Origin: OFTM10 sp964196195
GTDB lineage: Bacteria; Actinomycetota; Acidimicrobiia; Acidimicrobiales; Aldehydirespiratoraceae
Assembly (NCBI GenBank): GCA_964196195.1
Contig: CAXMSE010000064.1
Coordinates: 1 to 64,000, forward strand
DNA: 64,000 nt
Direction of reading: 5' to 3'
Below the pieces are notes generated by a model that saw nothing but the letters and a program-made list of their open reading frames with translations, made no database searches and had not been told where the DNA came from. Positions 26,401 to 34,615 of this stretch are shown piece after piece. The translations under genes and the position numbers were made by a program. Each line of letters begins with the position of its first letter. The stretch's first letter is position 1.

Positions 26401-28825
26401 CGACCGCATCGACGCGGGCGAGGGTAACGACGTCATCCTCGGCGGCGACGGTAACGACATCATCTTCGGAAACCAGGGCATCGACAACCTGAAAGGCGGC
26501 AACGGTAACGATGCCCTGTCGGGCGGAACCGGGGAAGACCTGATCCAAGGTGGCGACGGCGACGACTTCGCGATGATCAATGCCGATCCGGGCGAAGTCT
26601 TCGGCGGCACCGGCGACGACATCGTCATCGGCGGCACCTCCTTCGACACAATCTTTGGCGGCGGAGGCGACGACTGGCTCGTGGGCGGCGGTCAGGCCGA
26701 CCTCGTCCAGGGCGACGACGGCGCACCCTTCCAGGACAACCCGGCCGGCAGCGACGGACACGACGTTCTCGACGGTGGCCCCGGTAACGACGACCACGAC
26801 GCCGAAGGCGGCGACGACATCATGCTCGCCGGCGAGGGTACGGAACGCTTCGAAGGTATGGAGGGCTTCGACTGGGTCACCCACAAGGGCGACCCCCAGC
26901 CTGCCGACTCGGACCTCCTCCGACGCGGCCTGCTCCCGCCGGCGCCCGACACCCTCAGGGATCGTTTCGACTTCGTCGAGGGACTCTCGGGTTGGATGTT
27001 CGACGACATCATCCGCGGCGATGACCTGGGGCTGTTGCCTGTTGGCGGCCCCTTCCGTGCGGACGATGCCGACGCACTCGATTCCTTCGGGATCGACCGC
27101 ATCTTCGGCCTCGCCGCCCTGCTGCCCGCAGATGCCACCTCGTTCAGTGCCGGCAATATCCTGTTCGGCGGTGCCGGTAGCGACGTACTCGAGGGCCGCG
27201 GCCAGAACGACATCATCGATGGTGATGCCTGGCTCAACGTGCAACTGCAGGCGCCGAATCTGGCCGGGGGCGGCACCCTGCTGGTGGACAGTCCGAGCGA
27301 GTTGGTAGCCATGGTGTTCTCCGGCGCGATCAACCCCGGCGACGTCAACATTGTTCGCTCGATCGAGCCCGGCACGCCGGGAACCGATCTCGACATCGCG
27401 GAGTACGACGGCCCGATGGCCGACTACAACATCACTCCGATCGACACGACCTCGGGGCAAACACAATATGAGGTAGCCCACGTCCGGGGTCTCGGTGGCG
27501 GTGGTGGCGGTGGCAACTGCTCCGACGTCACATCCCTGTGCAACGACGGTACCGACACCCTGTTCAACATCGAGTTCCTGCGATTCTCCGATGTCGACTT
27601 CAACATCTCGGGAGGCGCCTTCCCGGATGTTGCCGTTCCACCCAGGCCGCCGGCGATAGCCCCCAGCGCACCCCTCGCGGTGGAGGCGACGGTTGCCGAC
27701 AGCGCATCGATCGTGTCGTGGGTCGAGCCCGGAAGCGACGGGGGCGACCCGAACATCACGTTCAACGTCATAGGGTCACCCGCCGGATCATGCACAGCGG
27801 TTGCTCCCGACACCGAGTGCGAGGTCACCGGTCTGACCAACGGAGTGTCGTACACCTTCACGGTCACGGCAACCAACAGCGCGGGCACCAGCCCCGCCTC
27901 CGATCCTTCGGCACCCGTCATACCGGCCGCTCCTCCGGGACCGCCCACTTCCGTGGTGGCTGTAGCCAGTGACACCTTGGCGACTTTGACCTGGTTGGCA
28001 CCCGCCGACGACGGATCGACGCCGATCCTCACCTACACGGTCACCGGTTCACCTGCTGGGTCGTGCACGGTTGTGGCTTCCTCGCTGGGGTGCGTCGTAA
28101 CCGGCCTGACCAACGGGATACTGCACAGCTTCACGGTCACGGCAACCAACAGCGCCGGCACCGGACCCGCATCAGCGCCTTCGAACACCGTCACCCCGAC
28201 AGCTCCACCGGTGATACCACCACCGGATCCGGAGCTGCAGGCTCTGGTTGACTGCAACTCGCCGCTGACCCACCCGTTCGAGGATGTGTCTGTCGACTCG
28301 TTCGCCAACGACGACATCGCCTGCATCTTCAACCTCGGGATCACGACCGGCACCTCGACGACCACGTTCGAGCCCAGGCGAGACCTGAACCGTGAACAGA
28401 TGGCGTCGTTCCTCGCCCGGTTCTACCGGGTCGTCACCGGTCTGCCGTGTGACAGCACGCCGAGCCCGTTCACCGACGTTGCGGCCGACTCGTTCGCCAT
28501 CCACGACATCTCGTGCCTCTTCAACCTCGGCGTAACCGAGGGCACCTCGGCCACCACGTTCGAACCCGATCGAGACGTGCCTCGAGAAGAGATGGCCGCC
28601 TTCATAGCCCGGATGTACATCGTGATCACCGGTACGGCCTGCAGTGGCGGCACCACCCCGTTCACCGACATCGCAGCCTCGCCGTTCGAGGACGAGATCG
28701 GCTGCATCTTCAACCTCGGGCTTTCGACGGGCACTGCGCCCGACAGCTTCGAGCCCAGGCGTGACGTGACCCGTGAACAGACGGCATCGTTCATCGCTCG
28801 GCTCTACAGGCTATTGACGGCGTGA
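23408..28825 (+). CDS. Secreted animal-type haem peroxidase with RTX Ca2+ repeats, Fn3 and SLH-like repeats (MopA-like)
   Basis: A 1805-residue exported protein. A long basic N-terminus and hydrophobic stretch (about 46-63) ending in an SASAA-like site forms the signal. The peroxidase domain has the distal His in GQFFDHGLDL (His289) and the proximal His in YRFGHTML (His652), plus LARGRDTGIPRLN. RTX-type nonapeptides (GGxGxDxx) run from about residue 985 to 1140, with another near 1255. Two Fn3-like domains follow (about 1415-1600) and then three SLH-like repeats to the C-terminus. Mn-oxidising peroxidases (MopA) of Erythrobacter and Aurantimonas share the peroxidase-plus-RTX plan. ATG 23408 is chosen because it lies just behind the promoter repeats, with no ribosome-binding site, which fits leaderless initiation; GTG 23480 and ATG 23510 are alternatives. 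First gene of a three-gene overlapping operon. Confidence 0.88.
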   Translation: MTSTDPGNRSNHRRPLAQRRGTERVSTQSQPTTTMTARLVKRGRAALMGLVATAVVAAGLSAAPRLSTSASAAPLGTDFKVTIADLTFILDQIKIAEHHVGPTFDPLSPCSNIIGPGPNQIPEGANAEQIPFGLRTLNGVCNNLVPGRELFGATYQPFIRLMEPEYRAAEPAPPLGPGVVQPSSYDPTFENLNGYVNDSEPRIISNLIADQTAGNPAANAAAGGPGLTGGPALPTCLSLATVPPTPLTDLPPCEPEAGESYYIENVAPDLGISRPFSTAFTFFGQFFDHGLDLTTKAGEPVFMPLQADDPLILEGAVPPGLEFMVMSRAIQPAGPDAKVPVNQASPYVDQNQTYTSDPSQQVFQREYVNSPPVDTGRLLGGNPAVGAPGTGLTTWADIKDQAATLLGFRLLDTDVLDVPMMAADLYGNFIPGPGGFPQMITKGPDGVAGTVDDVLLEGDPTSPIPTPSDVVRTDHGWLVDIAHHAAPGAGRVPDAGSTVPGSGSVACTPTTPGSQIEGFCDDLDPATYDDELLDAHFICGDGRCNENIALSSVHHVFHSEHNRLLDQIKDTLTVEASQAFLDEWKLTPGGDWNGQRLFQAAKFATEMQYQHLAFEEFARRVQPAVDVFAGYDTSIDAGIMAEFAHAVYRFGHTMLTEEIMRRDAGTSAGERHPVGLIDGFLNPPEFFEGVDGTDFAKTPDEAAGGILRGLASENGQEIDEFVVEALRNNLLGLPLDLVSINLARGRDTGIPRLNSFRQNIFDLTGDALYKPYSSWLDYGFALSHPESLVNYIAAYGTHVSVTTAPTLAARRDAATILMTDPDFMNGTGAWTGENTGVDDLDLWIGSIGEREEFFGGLLGPTANFIFELQMENLQNGDRFYYLHRLSGIPMLTSLEGNSLSELIERNTTAVQLAADVFMTPSFTFDLDIVHPADCSGVVDDPATSYLEPDLLVLMPDCTIRFPVLEPAAFSGRTGAAGTADDMILGGLDDDSIRGNQGNDRIDAGEGNDVILGGDGNDIIFGNQGIDNLKGGNGNDALSGGTGEDLIQGGDGDDFAMINADPGEVFGGTGDDIVIGGTSFDTIFGGGGDDWLVGGGQADLVQGDDGAPFQDNPAGSDGHDVLDGGPGNDDHDAEGGDDIMLAGEGTERFEGMEGFDWVTHKGDPQPADSDLLRRGLLPPAPDTLRDRFDFVEGLSGWMFDDIIRGDDLGLLPVGGPFRADDADALDSFGIDRIFGLAALLPADATSFSAGNILFGGAGSDVLEGRGQNDIIDGDAWLNVQLQAPNLAGGGTLLVDSPSELVAMVFSGAINPGDVNIVRSIEPGTPGTDLDIAEYDGPMADYNITPIDTTSGQTQYEVAHVRGLGGGGGGGNCSDVTSLCNDGTDTLFNIEFLRFSDVDFNISGGAFPDVAVPPRPPAIAPSAPLAVEATVADSASIVSWVEPGSDGGDPNITFNVIGSPAGSCTAVAPDTECEVTGLTNGVSYTFTVTATNSAGTSPASDPSAPVIPAAPPGPPTSVVAVASDTLATLTWLAPADDGSTPILTYTVTGSPAGSCTVVASSLGCVVTGLTNGILHSFTVTATNSAGTGPASAPSNTVTPTAPPVIPPPDPELQALVDCNSPLTHPFEDVSVDSFANDDIACIFNLGITTGTSTTTFEPRRDLNREQMASFLARFYRVVTGLPCDSTPSPFTDVAADSFAIHDISCLFNLGVTEGTSATTFEPDRDVPREEMAAFIARMYIVITGTACSGGTTPFTDIAASPFEDEIGCIFNLGLSTGTAPDSFEPRRDVTREQTASFIARLYRLLTA

Positions 28826-29451
28826 GAAGTCAGCTCCGCGACGCCGCGGTCGATTCCGAACCAACACGGTCTCCAGCCCCGCTGGTCGCCTCTGTGGCGG
28901 TGGTGACCGCGTTGGTCGGAATCTTCTTCACCGCCCAGATCGTGGCGGGATTCACGCCGCTCGTAGCGCTCGACACCGAGGCTCGATCAGGCTCGCTGTC
29001 TCTGTGGGTAACCGACACCGAGATGCTCAGCCACGAGCACTCCGATCACTCTCACGATGACGAAGATGGGGGTGGCGACGGGGCTGCCCAGGGCAACGAG
29101 GTGGCAGAGGAACCGACATTCGCGATGTCGGCAAGCTTGTCGCCGGGTACACCCGAGGAGGGTTTCCAGCGCCTCCAGATCGAGCTCGATCTCATGAACC
29201 GGGAAGCAGGTGAGGTGACCGTTGGCCCTCCGGACTTCTACCTGGTGGCCGATGACGGCACGACCTGGGCCCCGATCAGGGGCGGAACCTTCGGCATGAC
29301 CATCATCGGGCCGCTTCAGGTATTGAGCACCGTTCTCGCGTTCGACGTCTCGGCAGAAGTGAGCGCTTCGGAGGTGGAGCTCGTCTGGACCGTCGACGGC
29401 AAGGACACTCACTTCGCAGTCGGTGAAGACGAGGGGCACAGTCATGGATAG
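28822..29451 (+). CDS. Membrane-anchored His-rich protein of unknown function
   Basis: A 209-residue protein with one N-terminal transmembrane helix (about residues 22-43), a His/Asp cluster HEHSDHSHDDED (about 71-82), a beta-rich domain (about 100-195) and a His tail ending GHSHG. The His clusters look suited to binding a transition metal outside the membrane. GTG start overlaps the peroxidase stop by 4 bp (GTGA), and the 3' end overlaps the multicopper-oxidase start by 8 bp, so all three are translationally coupled. I do not recognise a family. MnxE and MnxF, small His-containing partners of the Bacillus Mn oxidase MnxG, are a functional analogy only; no sequence similarity is claimed. Confidence 0.8.
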   Translation: MRSQLRDAAVDSEPTRSPAPLVASVAVVTALVGIFFTAQIVAGFTPLVALDTEARSGSLSLWVTDTEMLSHEHSDHSHDDEDGGGDGAAQGNEVAEEPTFAMSASLSPGTPEEGFQRLQIELDLMNREAGEVTVGPPDFYLVADDGTTWAPIRGGTFGMTIIGPLQVLSTVLAFDVSAEVSASEVELVWTVDGKDTHFAVGEDEGHSHG

Positions 29452-32400
29452 GAGCGTCCCGCGGGAGATAGGCGCGCGCGAGAAGCTGGTCCTGGCCGCC
29501 TTGCTGGCGTTCGTGGTTGTGAGCTGGCAGCACTATGTGCACGAAACCCTGGTCTCACGTAGCAGCGAGGGGCTGGCAGAGTTCCTGCCCCACATGCTGC
29601 GCGACGGGCTGTTCGCACTGCCGATCGCCTATTTGGCCGTCGATGTCGGCCTCACTCTTGCTCAGGGGTTCAAATCGACTCGACGGTCGTCACCGCTGCT
29701 GCGTGTGGCCATCATCACCGAGATCTTCATGGTCGGGATGCTCGTCGGCGTGCCGGTCCACGGAATGATCGACCGAGCCCTTGGCGGACACGGGCTCGAG
29801 GAGGGCCCGTGGCTCATCCACGCGGTCAATGATTCGCTCATCGGTCAAGCAGTGGCATTCCCTCTGTTGTTGTTCGGAATCCACTTCTTGACGCAACCGA
29901 TTTCGGTGTCGCTGGTTTCTCGAACCAGGATGATTCGTGTCGCAGTCGCCTTCGCAGTGACGGCCGCTGTAATCGTGCAGCCAAGCCCTCTGGGCAACAC
30001 CGGCCCCGCCGCTGCGTCGTCAGATGCCGTCACTGCCGACGGTTGCGCGGTCGGAGCAACCGAGCGCTCCTACGACGTGGCCGCGATCAACGTGGACATG
30101 GTTCTCAACCAGTTCGGCGACCACGACCCAACCGCGTCGATGTACGTGCTCGAGAGCCAGATCCCGGCGGTGCGGGCCCAGGAAGCAACCGGCGAGGTCT
30201 CCTCCGGCTTGCGCAAGGACCCCATCCAGGCCCTGGTGATCCGGGCCAACGTAGGTGAATGCCTCGTCGTCAACTTCACGAACCGGATGACAAATCGTGA
30301 AGCCACGTTCAATGTGCACGGCCTCGCTCACACCGCAGCGAATTCGCCCGGCAAGATCGGCAACAATCGCGCCAACTCCACCAGTTTCGGTGAAACCACC
30401 ACCTATCGGTTCGCCATCCCAGGTGATCCTCTCTCCGAGGGTAGCTACCAGTTCCACAGCCACGTCGACATGCGCCAGACCCTGGCTCACGGGCTCTTCG
30501 GCCAACTGGTCATCGAGCCGGCCGGCTCGGAGTACTTCGATCCCGAAAGTCCAGGTCAGCCCCTGCTGAGCGGCTGGGAAGCCATCATCGTGGATCCCTT
30601 CGGTGTGGACTTCCGCGAGTTCGTGATCATGATGCACGAGGTCGGTGATGAGGACTTCGACGTCCTCGACAGCAACGACAAGAAGCTTCCGGTGCTCGAC
30701 GATGTCTCGGGCAGCTACCGCCCGGGCTCACGGGCGCTCAACTACCGCAGCGAACCGTTCCGAAACCGCTTGTTGCTGGCCCCGGAACAAAAGTCGCTCG
30801 CCTATAGCTCCTACACGTTCGGTGATCCGGCGACACCGATTCCGAGGTCGTACCTGGGGGAGCCCACCAAGACCCGGCTCTCCCATCCCGGCAGCGAGAT
30901 GTTCCACGTCTACCATCTGCATGGAGGCGGGGATCGTTGGCGGCGCCAGCCAGAGGCCGAAGGCGGCGAGTTCACGGGCGGACTGAACAAGGTTCCCACG
31001 CCGAGCGCGACATCGACGAGAACTGACTCTCAGTCAGTTGGTCCGGGTGAAAACTACAACCTGGAACATGAGTGTGGCGCGGGTGGCTGCCAGCAGGCCG
31101 CCGGCGACTTCTTGTTCCATTGCCACATCGGCCAGCACTACGTCTCCGGGATGTGGTCGTTCTGGCGGGTATTCGACACCCAACAGGCCGACCTGGCACT
31201 GATGCCGGCGGACGCCGGCTATGTGGCCCCACCCGTCGCCCAACCCGGCAACTCACTCAGCCTCATCGGTACCGTCGTTGAGGGCAAGACCATCGTCGCC
31301 GCGGTCGATGTGGATCAGCCGGACGAGATAGCGGTCGAGGAATACGTCGCCGGCCTGCTACCGGCCCAGGGCGTCAGGATCGACGGCGAGGACGCCACGG
31401 TCTGGGACTGGGTGATCGACTATGTGGGCGGCGACCTCAGCCTGCCCCTGTTCATGTCAGAGCCCGAAGAGGTCCGGGTATGGGCGAACTACAGCTCTCC
31501 GACGCCTGGGTCACGTCGCGCGATCCTGTTCAACCTCGACAACGGTCGTCTCGCCTGGCCCCAATTCAGCCCTCATCTGGGGAAGAGACCGCCCTTTGCC
31601 GGAAACGGCCACTCTGGGGCGCCATGGCTCGGCGAGAACGGCAGCGCGACGCGCCCCGACGGCATTTGTCCGTCGAGCGAGGTCGTACCGGCTACACGAA
31701 GACTGCAGTATCCCGTCAGTGCCATCGATCTGCCGATCGAGGTGGCGCCTGGCGTCGTGATTCCCGACGGGATGCTATTCGCGCTCAACGAAAACATAGA
31801 GGCCATCCGGGCCGGTACCCAGAAGGCCGAACCGCTGGTAGTTCGATCCAGTGTGGGCGACTGTGTGTCGTTGATTTTCACCAGCGAGCAACTGGACGCC
31901 AATCATGACGGCCATGCCAAGGCGAACATGCACATCCACTTCGTGCAATTCGACCCCCAGGCTTCTGACGGTGTGATCACGGGGTATTCCTACGAGCAGT
32001 CGGTGCGACCGATCGCCAGCGAGAATCGCACACTCGTCAGTGCCGCAGCACCGGGAGCCACAACGATCGACGTCACCAACGTCGACCGACTGAGGGTAGG
32101 CATCTCCATCGGTGTGGGGCTGGGTGAGGGCATGTGCGATCCCACATCCGGTGCACCCGTCGCGGTGCCCGACAATTCCGATCGACCATGCACCGAGATC
32201 AGGACGATCACAGCCATCAGCGGGACCACCATCTCTCTCGACGCGCCCCTGATGAACATCCACGTTGTCGGTGAAGCGGCCGGCGTGGAGTTCGCTCAGT
32301 ACCTGTGGTACTCCGATGTCGACGACGGCACCGTGTTCTTCCACGGCCACGTCGATTTCAAAAACTGGGGCCACGGCCTCTTCGGCGCTCACATCATCGA

Positions 32401-34564
32401 GCCGAAAGGCTCCACCTACCACGATCCGATCACCGGGGCCGAGACCCGCAACGGAACGGTGGCGGATATCCATACCCCGGAAACATCGACGGTGGGGGCC
32501 GGACAGCGCGGCAGCTTCCGCGAACTGGTCGTGATGGTGCACGACCAGCTACCGCTTCCTTTCCCTGAGAATCGCACCATCTCATCGCTGAATCTCAGAT
32601 CCGAACCGCTCAAGGATCGCGACAGCGAGTTCCCGTTCTCATCGGTGACCAACGGCGACCCGATAACACCCCTTCTGCGCACCTACCTCGGCGACGATGT
32701 CGTCCTGCGCGGCCTCGGTGTGATGGAACGCGAAGGGACGATCAAGGTTACCGGTCACCGGTTCCGGGAGGAACGATTCGCTACCGAGGCCCGGCTGTAC
32801 GACGCGATCAGTGTCGGCATCTCCGAGCGTGAGGATCTGGTGCTCGAGAGTGGCGCCGGCGGAGAGGCCGGCATGCCGGGCGACTATCTCATCTACAACT
32901 CGGTGGCGAGCGATCTCGAGGACGGCGCCTGGGGGCTGATGCGGGTGCACGATACCCTGCAGCCAGACCTGCGGCCCCTTCCAGGTCATACCGCGCCGCC
33001 TGATCAGGCGGGCGGGTTCCCCCAGCAAACCTTCACCGGCGGCGCGCCCGCGGTGGCGACCGGCTCCGGAAACCCATGTCCGGCCGGAGCCCCTGTCAGA
33101 CGCCACGATGTGGCCATCTTCGACGCCCTGCTGCCCTTTGGCGGAATCATGTATGCGCTGGTTGGCGACAAGCAGGACATCATCGACGGAACCCTGCCGG
33201 CTGTGCCTCTCGTGTTGAGAGTGAACGAGGGCGACTGTCTCGAACTGAGGCTCACGAACGACCTGCTCAAACGGGCCGGCATTACTATGAGCAAGCTGCT
33301 GGCGGATCCACAGGGTTCGCAGGGCGCCAGTATCGGGTTCAATCAGGACTCGAGTGTCGCACCCGGCGAGCGCCGGACCTACCGCTTCTACGCCGACAAG
33401 GAGCTCGGCACGAGCCTGTTCACCGACCTTGCAGCTGTCGACAACATCGCGCTGGGAGCGTTCGGCGCGGTGATCGTGGAGCCGGCCGGTGCCACTTGGC
33501 GAGACCCGACCGATGGATCTCCGATCGAGTCCGGCGTGTCCGCAGACATTCTCGGGCCGACGGGCAGCTTCCGGGAGCACGTGCTGCTGATGCAAGAATC
33601 CGACGACCGCATCGGTCAGTCGACGATGCCGTACCCGACGAGCGTCGAGAACTTCGCCGGTATCAACTACGCCGCCGACCCGATCGACGCGACCGTGCTA
33701 GGGAGCCGACTCAGCGTCAATCCCGACCCGACACTGGTGTACGACAGCGACACTCATGGAGATCCCAACACCGTCGTACGCGCATATGTGGGCGATCCCG
33801 TCCGCCTCCGAGTGGCCGTTGGAGCCGGTGAGGGCAGCCACGTGTTCAGCCTCGACGGGCACCGTTTCCCCTGGGAACCAGACATGGCGGGCTCCCAACA
33901 GCTCTCGGCCAAGGCGGTGATGCCGGGCGAGTCGTTCGACGTTCACCTCATCGATGGTGCGGGGGGCGGAGCTCCCTCGGCGACCGACTATCTGCTGTCG
34001 GATCATCGAATGCCATTCATGGACGCCGGAATGTGGGGCATCTTCCGCACGTACACCGACGCCCAACCCGACCTGTTAACCCTGCCTCTGCCGCCTCCGG
34101 GTGAGAACCCCGGCACGACGCCGCCCTCAACACCGCCGCCGGGCCCACCAGCGCCGGTGTTGGGGGTTGTGTTGGTGGATTGCCTGTCGGCGCTCACCCA
34201 CCCCTTCACCGACGTGTCGGCCAACCCGTTCGCCGATGACATCGCCTGCATCTACAACCTCGGAGTCACAACCGGCACCTCCGCCACCACCTTCTCCCCC
34301 CAACGAGACGTGACCCGACAAGAGATGGCCGCCTTCCTCGCCCGGCTCTACCGCGTCGTCACCGCCACGCCCTGTGACACCACACCAACCCCCTTCACCG
34401 ACGTGTCGGCCAACCCGTTCGCCGATGACATCGCCTGCATCTACAACCTCGGAGTCACAACCGGCACCTCCGCCACCACGTTCTCCCCCCAACGAGACGT
34501 GACCCGACAAGAGATGGCCGCCTTCCTCGCCCGGCTCTACCGCGTCGTCACCACCACGCCCTAA
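29444..34564 (+). CDS. Giant membrane-linked multicopper oxidase with SLH-like tail (MnxG/McoA-like)
   Basis: A 1706-residue protein. About five hydrophobic segments (residues ~15-190) form a membrane domain, then come several cupredoxin modules. The first unit holds the copper ligands: HGLAH near 290, FHSH (His338, His340), HVYHLH (His488, 491, 493) and FHCHIGQH with Cys560, His561, His565 and axial Met570. A second unit has MHIHF and FHGH, and a third lacks most ligands. GLFGxxIIEPxGSxYxDP-type stretches recur in each unit and recall MnxG/McoA-type oxidases linked to Mn(II) oxidation. A Pro-rich linker precedes two SLH-like repeats at the C-terminus. ATG 29444 has GAGGGG 7 nt upstream. Likely role: extracytoplasmic oxidation of a metal or phenolic with O2, together with the peroxidase. 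Confidence 0.87.
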   Translation: MDRSVPREIGAREKLVLAALLAFVVVSWQHYVHETLVSRSSEGLAEFLPHMLRDGLFALPIAYLAVDVGLTLAQGFKSTRRSSPLLRVAIITEIFMVGMLVGVPVHGMIDRALGGHGLEEGPWLIHAVNDSLIGQAVAFPLLLFGIHFLTQPISVSLVSRTRMIRVAVAFAVTAAVIVQPSPLGNTGPAAASSDAVTADGCAVGATERSYDVAAINVDMVLNQFGDHDPTASMYVLESQIPAVRAQEATGEVSSGLRKDPIQALVIRANVGECLVVNFTNRMTNREATFNVHGLAHTAANSPGKIGNNRANSTSFGETTTYRFAIPGDPLSEGSYQFHSHVDMRQTLAHGLFGQLVIEPAGSEYFDPESPGQPLLSGWEAIIVDPFGVDFREFVIMMHEVGDEDFDVLDSNDKKLPVLDDVSGSYRPGSRALNYRSEPFRNRLLLAPEQKSLAYSSYTFGDPATPIPRSYLGEPTKTRLSHPGSEMFHVYHLHGGGDRWRRQPEAEGGEFTGGLNKVPTPSATSTRTDSQSVGPGENYNLEHECGAGGCQQAAGDFLFHCHIGQHYVSGMWSFWRVFDTQQADLALMPADAGYVAPPVAQPGNSLSLIGTVVEGKTIVAAVDVDQPDEIAVEEYVAGLLPAQGVRIDGEDATVWDWVIDYVGGDLSLPLFMSEPEEVRVWANYSSPTPGSRRAILFNLDNGRLAWPQFSPHLGKRPPFAGNGHSGAPWLGENGSATRPDGICPSSEVVPATRRLQYPVSAIDLPIEVAPGVVIPDGMLFALNENIEAIRAGTQKAEPLVVRSSVGDCVSLIFTSEQLDANHDGHAKANMHIHFVQFDPQASDGVITGYSYEQSVRPIASENRTLVSAAAPGATTIDVTNVDRLRVGISIGVGLGEGMCDPTSGAPVAVPDNSDRPCTEIRTITAISGTTISLDAPLMNIHVVGEAAGVEFAQYLWYSDVDDGTVFFHGHVDFKNWGHGLFGAHIIEPKGSTYHDPITGAETRNGTVADIHTPETSTVGAGQRGSFRELVVMVHDQLPLPFPENRTISSLNLRSEPLKDRDSEFPFSSVTNGDPITPLLRTYLGDDVVLRGLGVMEREGTIKVTGHRFREERFATEARLYDAISVGISEREDLVLESGAGGEAGMPGDYLIYNSVASDLEDGAWGLMRVHDTLQPDLRPLPGHTAPPDQAGGFPQQTFTGGAPAVATGSGNPCPAGAPVRRHDVAIFDALLPFGGIMYALVGDKQDIIDGTLPAVPLVLRVNEGDCLELRLTNDLLKRAGITMSKLLADPQGSQGASIGFNQDSSVAPGERRTYRFYADKELGTSLFTDLAAVDNIALGAFGAVIVEPAGATWRDPTDGSPIESGVSADILGPTGSFREHVLLMQESDDRIGQSTMPYPTSVENFAGINYAADPIDATVLGSRLSVNPDPTLVYDSDTHGDPNTVVRAYVGDPVRLRVAVGAGEGSHVFSLDGHRFPWEPDMAGSQQLSAKAVMPGESFDVHLIDGAGGGAPSATDYLLSDHRMPFMDAGMWGIFRTYTDAQPDLLTLPLPPPGENPGTTPPSTPPPGPPAPVLGVVLVDCLSALTHPFTDVSANPFADDIACIYNLGVTTGTSATTFSPQRDVTRQEMAAFLARLYRVVTATPCDTTPTPFTDVSANPFADDIACIYNLGVTTGTSATTFSPQRDVTRQEMAAFLARLYRVVTTTP
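34201..34562 (+). repeat. Near-identical tandem SLH-like repeat units (189-bp period)
   Basis: A 173-bp segment at 34201-34373 recurs at 34390-34562 with two mismatches. It encodes the two C-terminal SLH-like repeats of the multicopper oxidase (FTDVSANPFADDIACIYNLG type). The low divergence indicates recent duplication or gene conversion. Confidence 0.92.
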
Positions 34565-34615
34565 CCGCACGCCGCTGCCCACACCTTCGGGTTGCCGCCG
34601 CTACGATCTTTTCGC

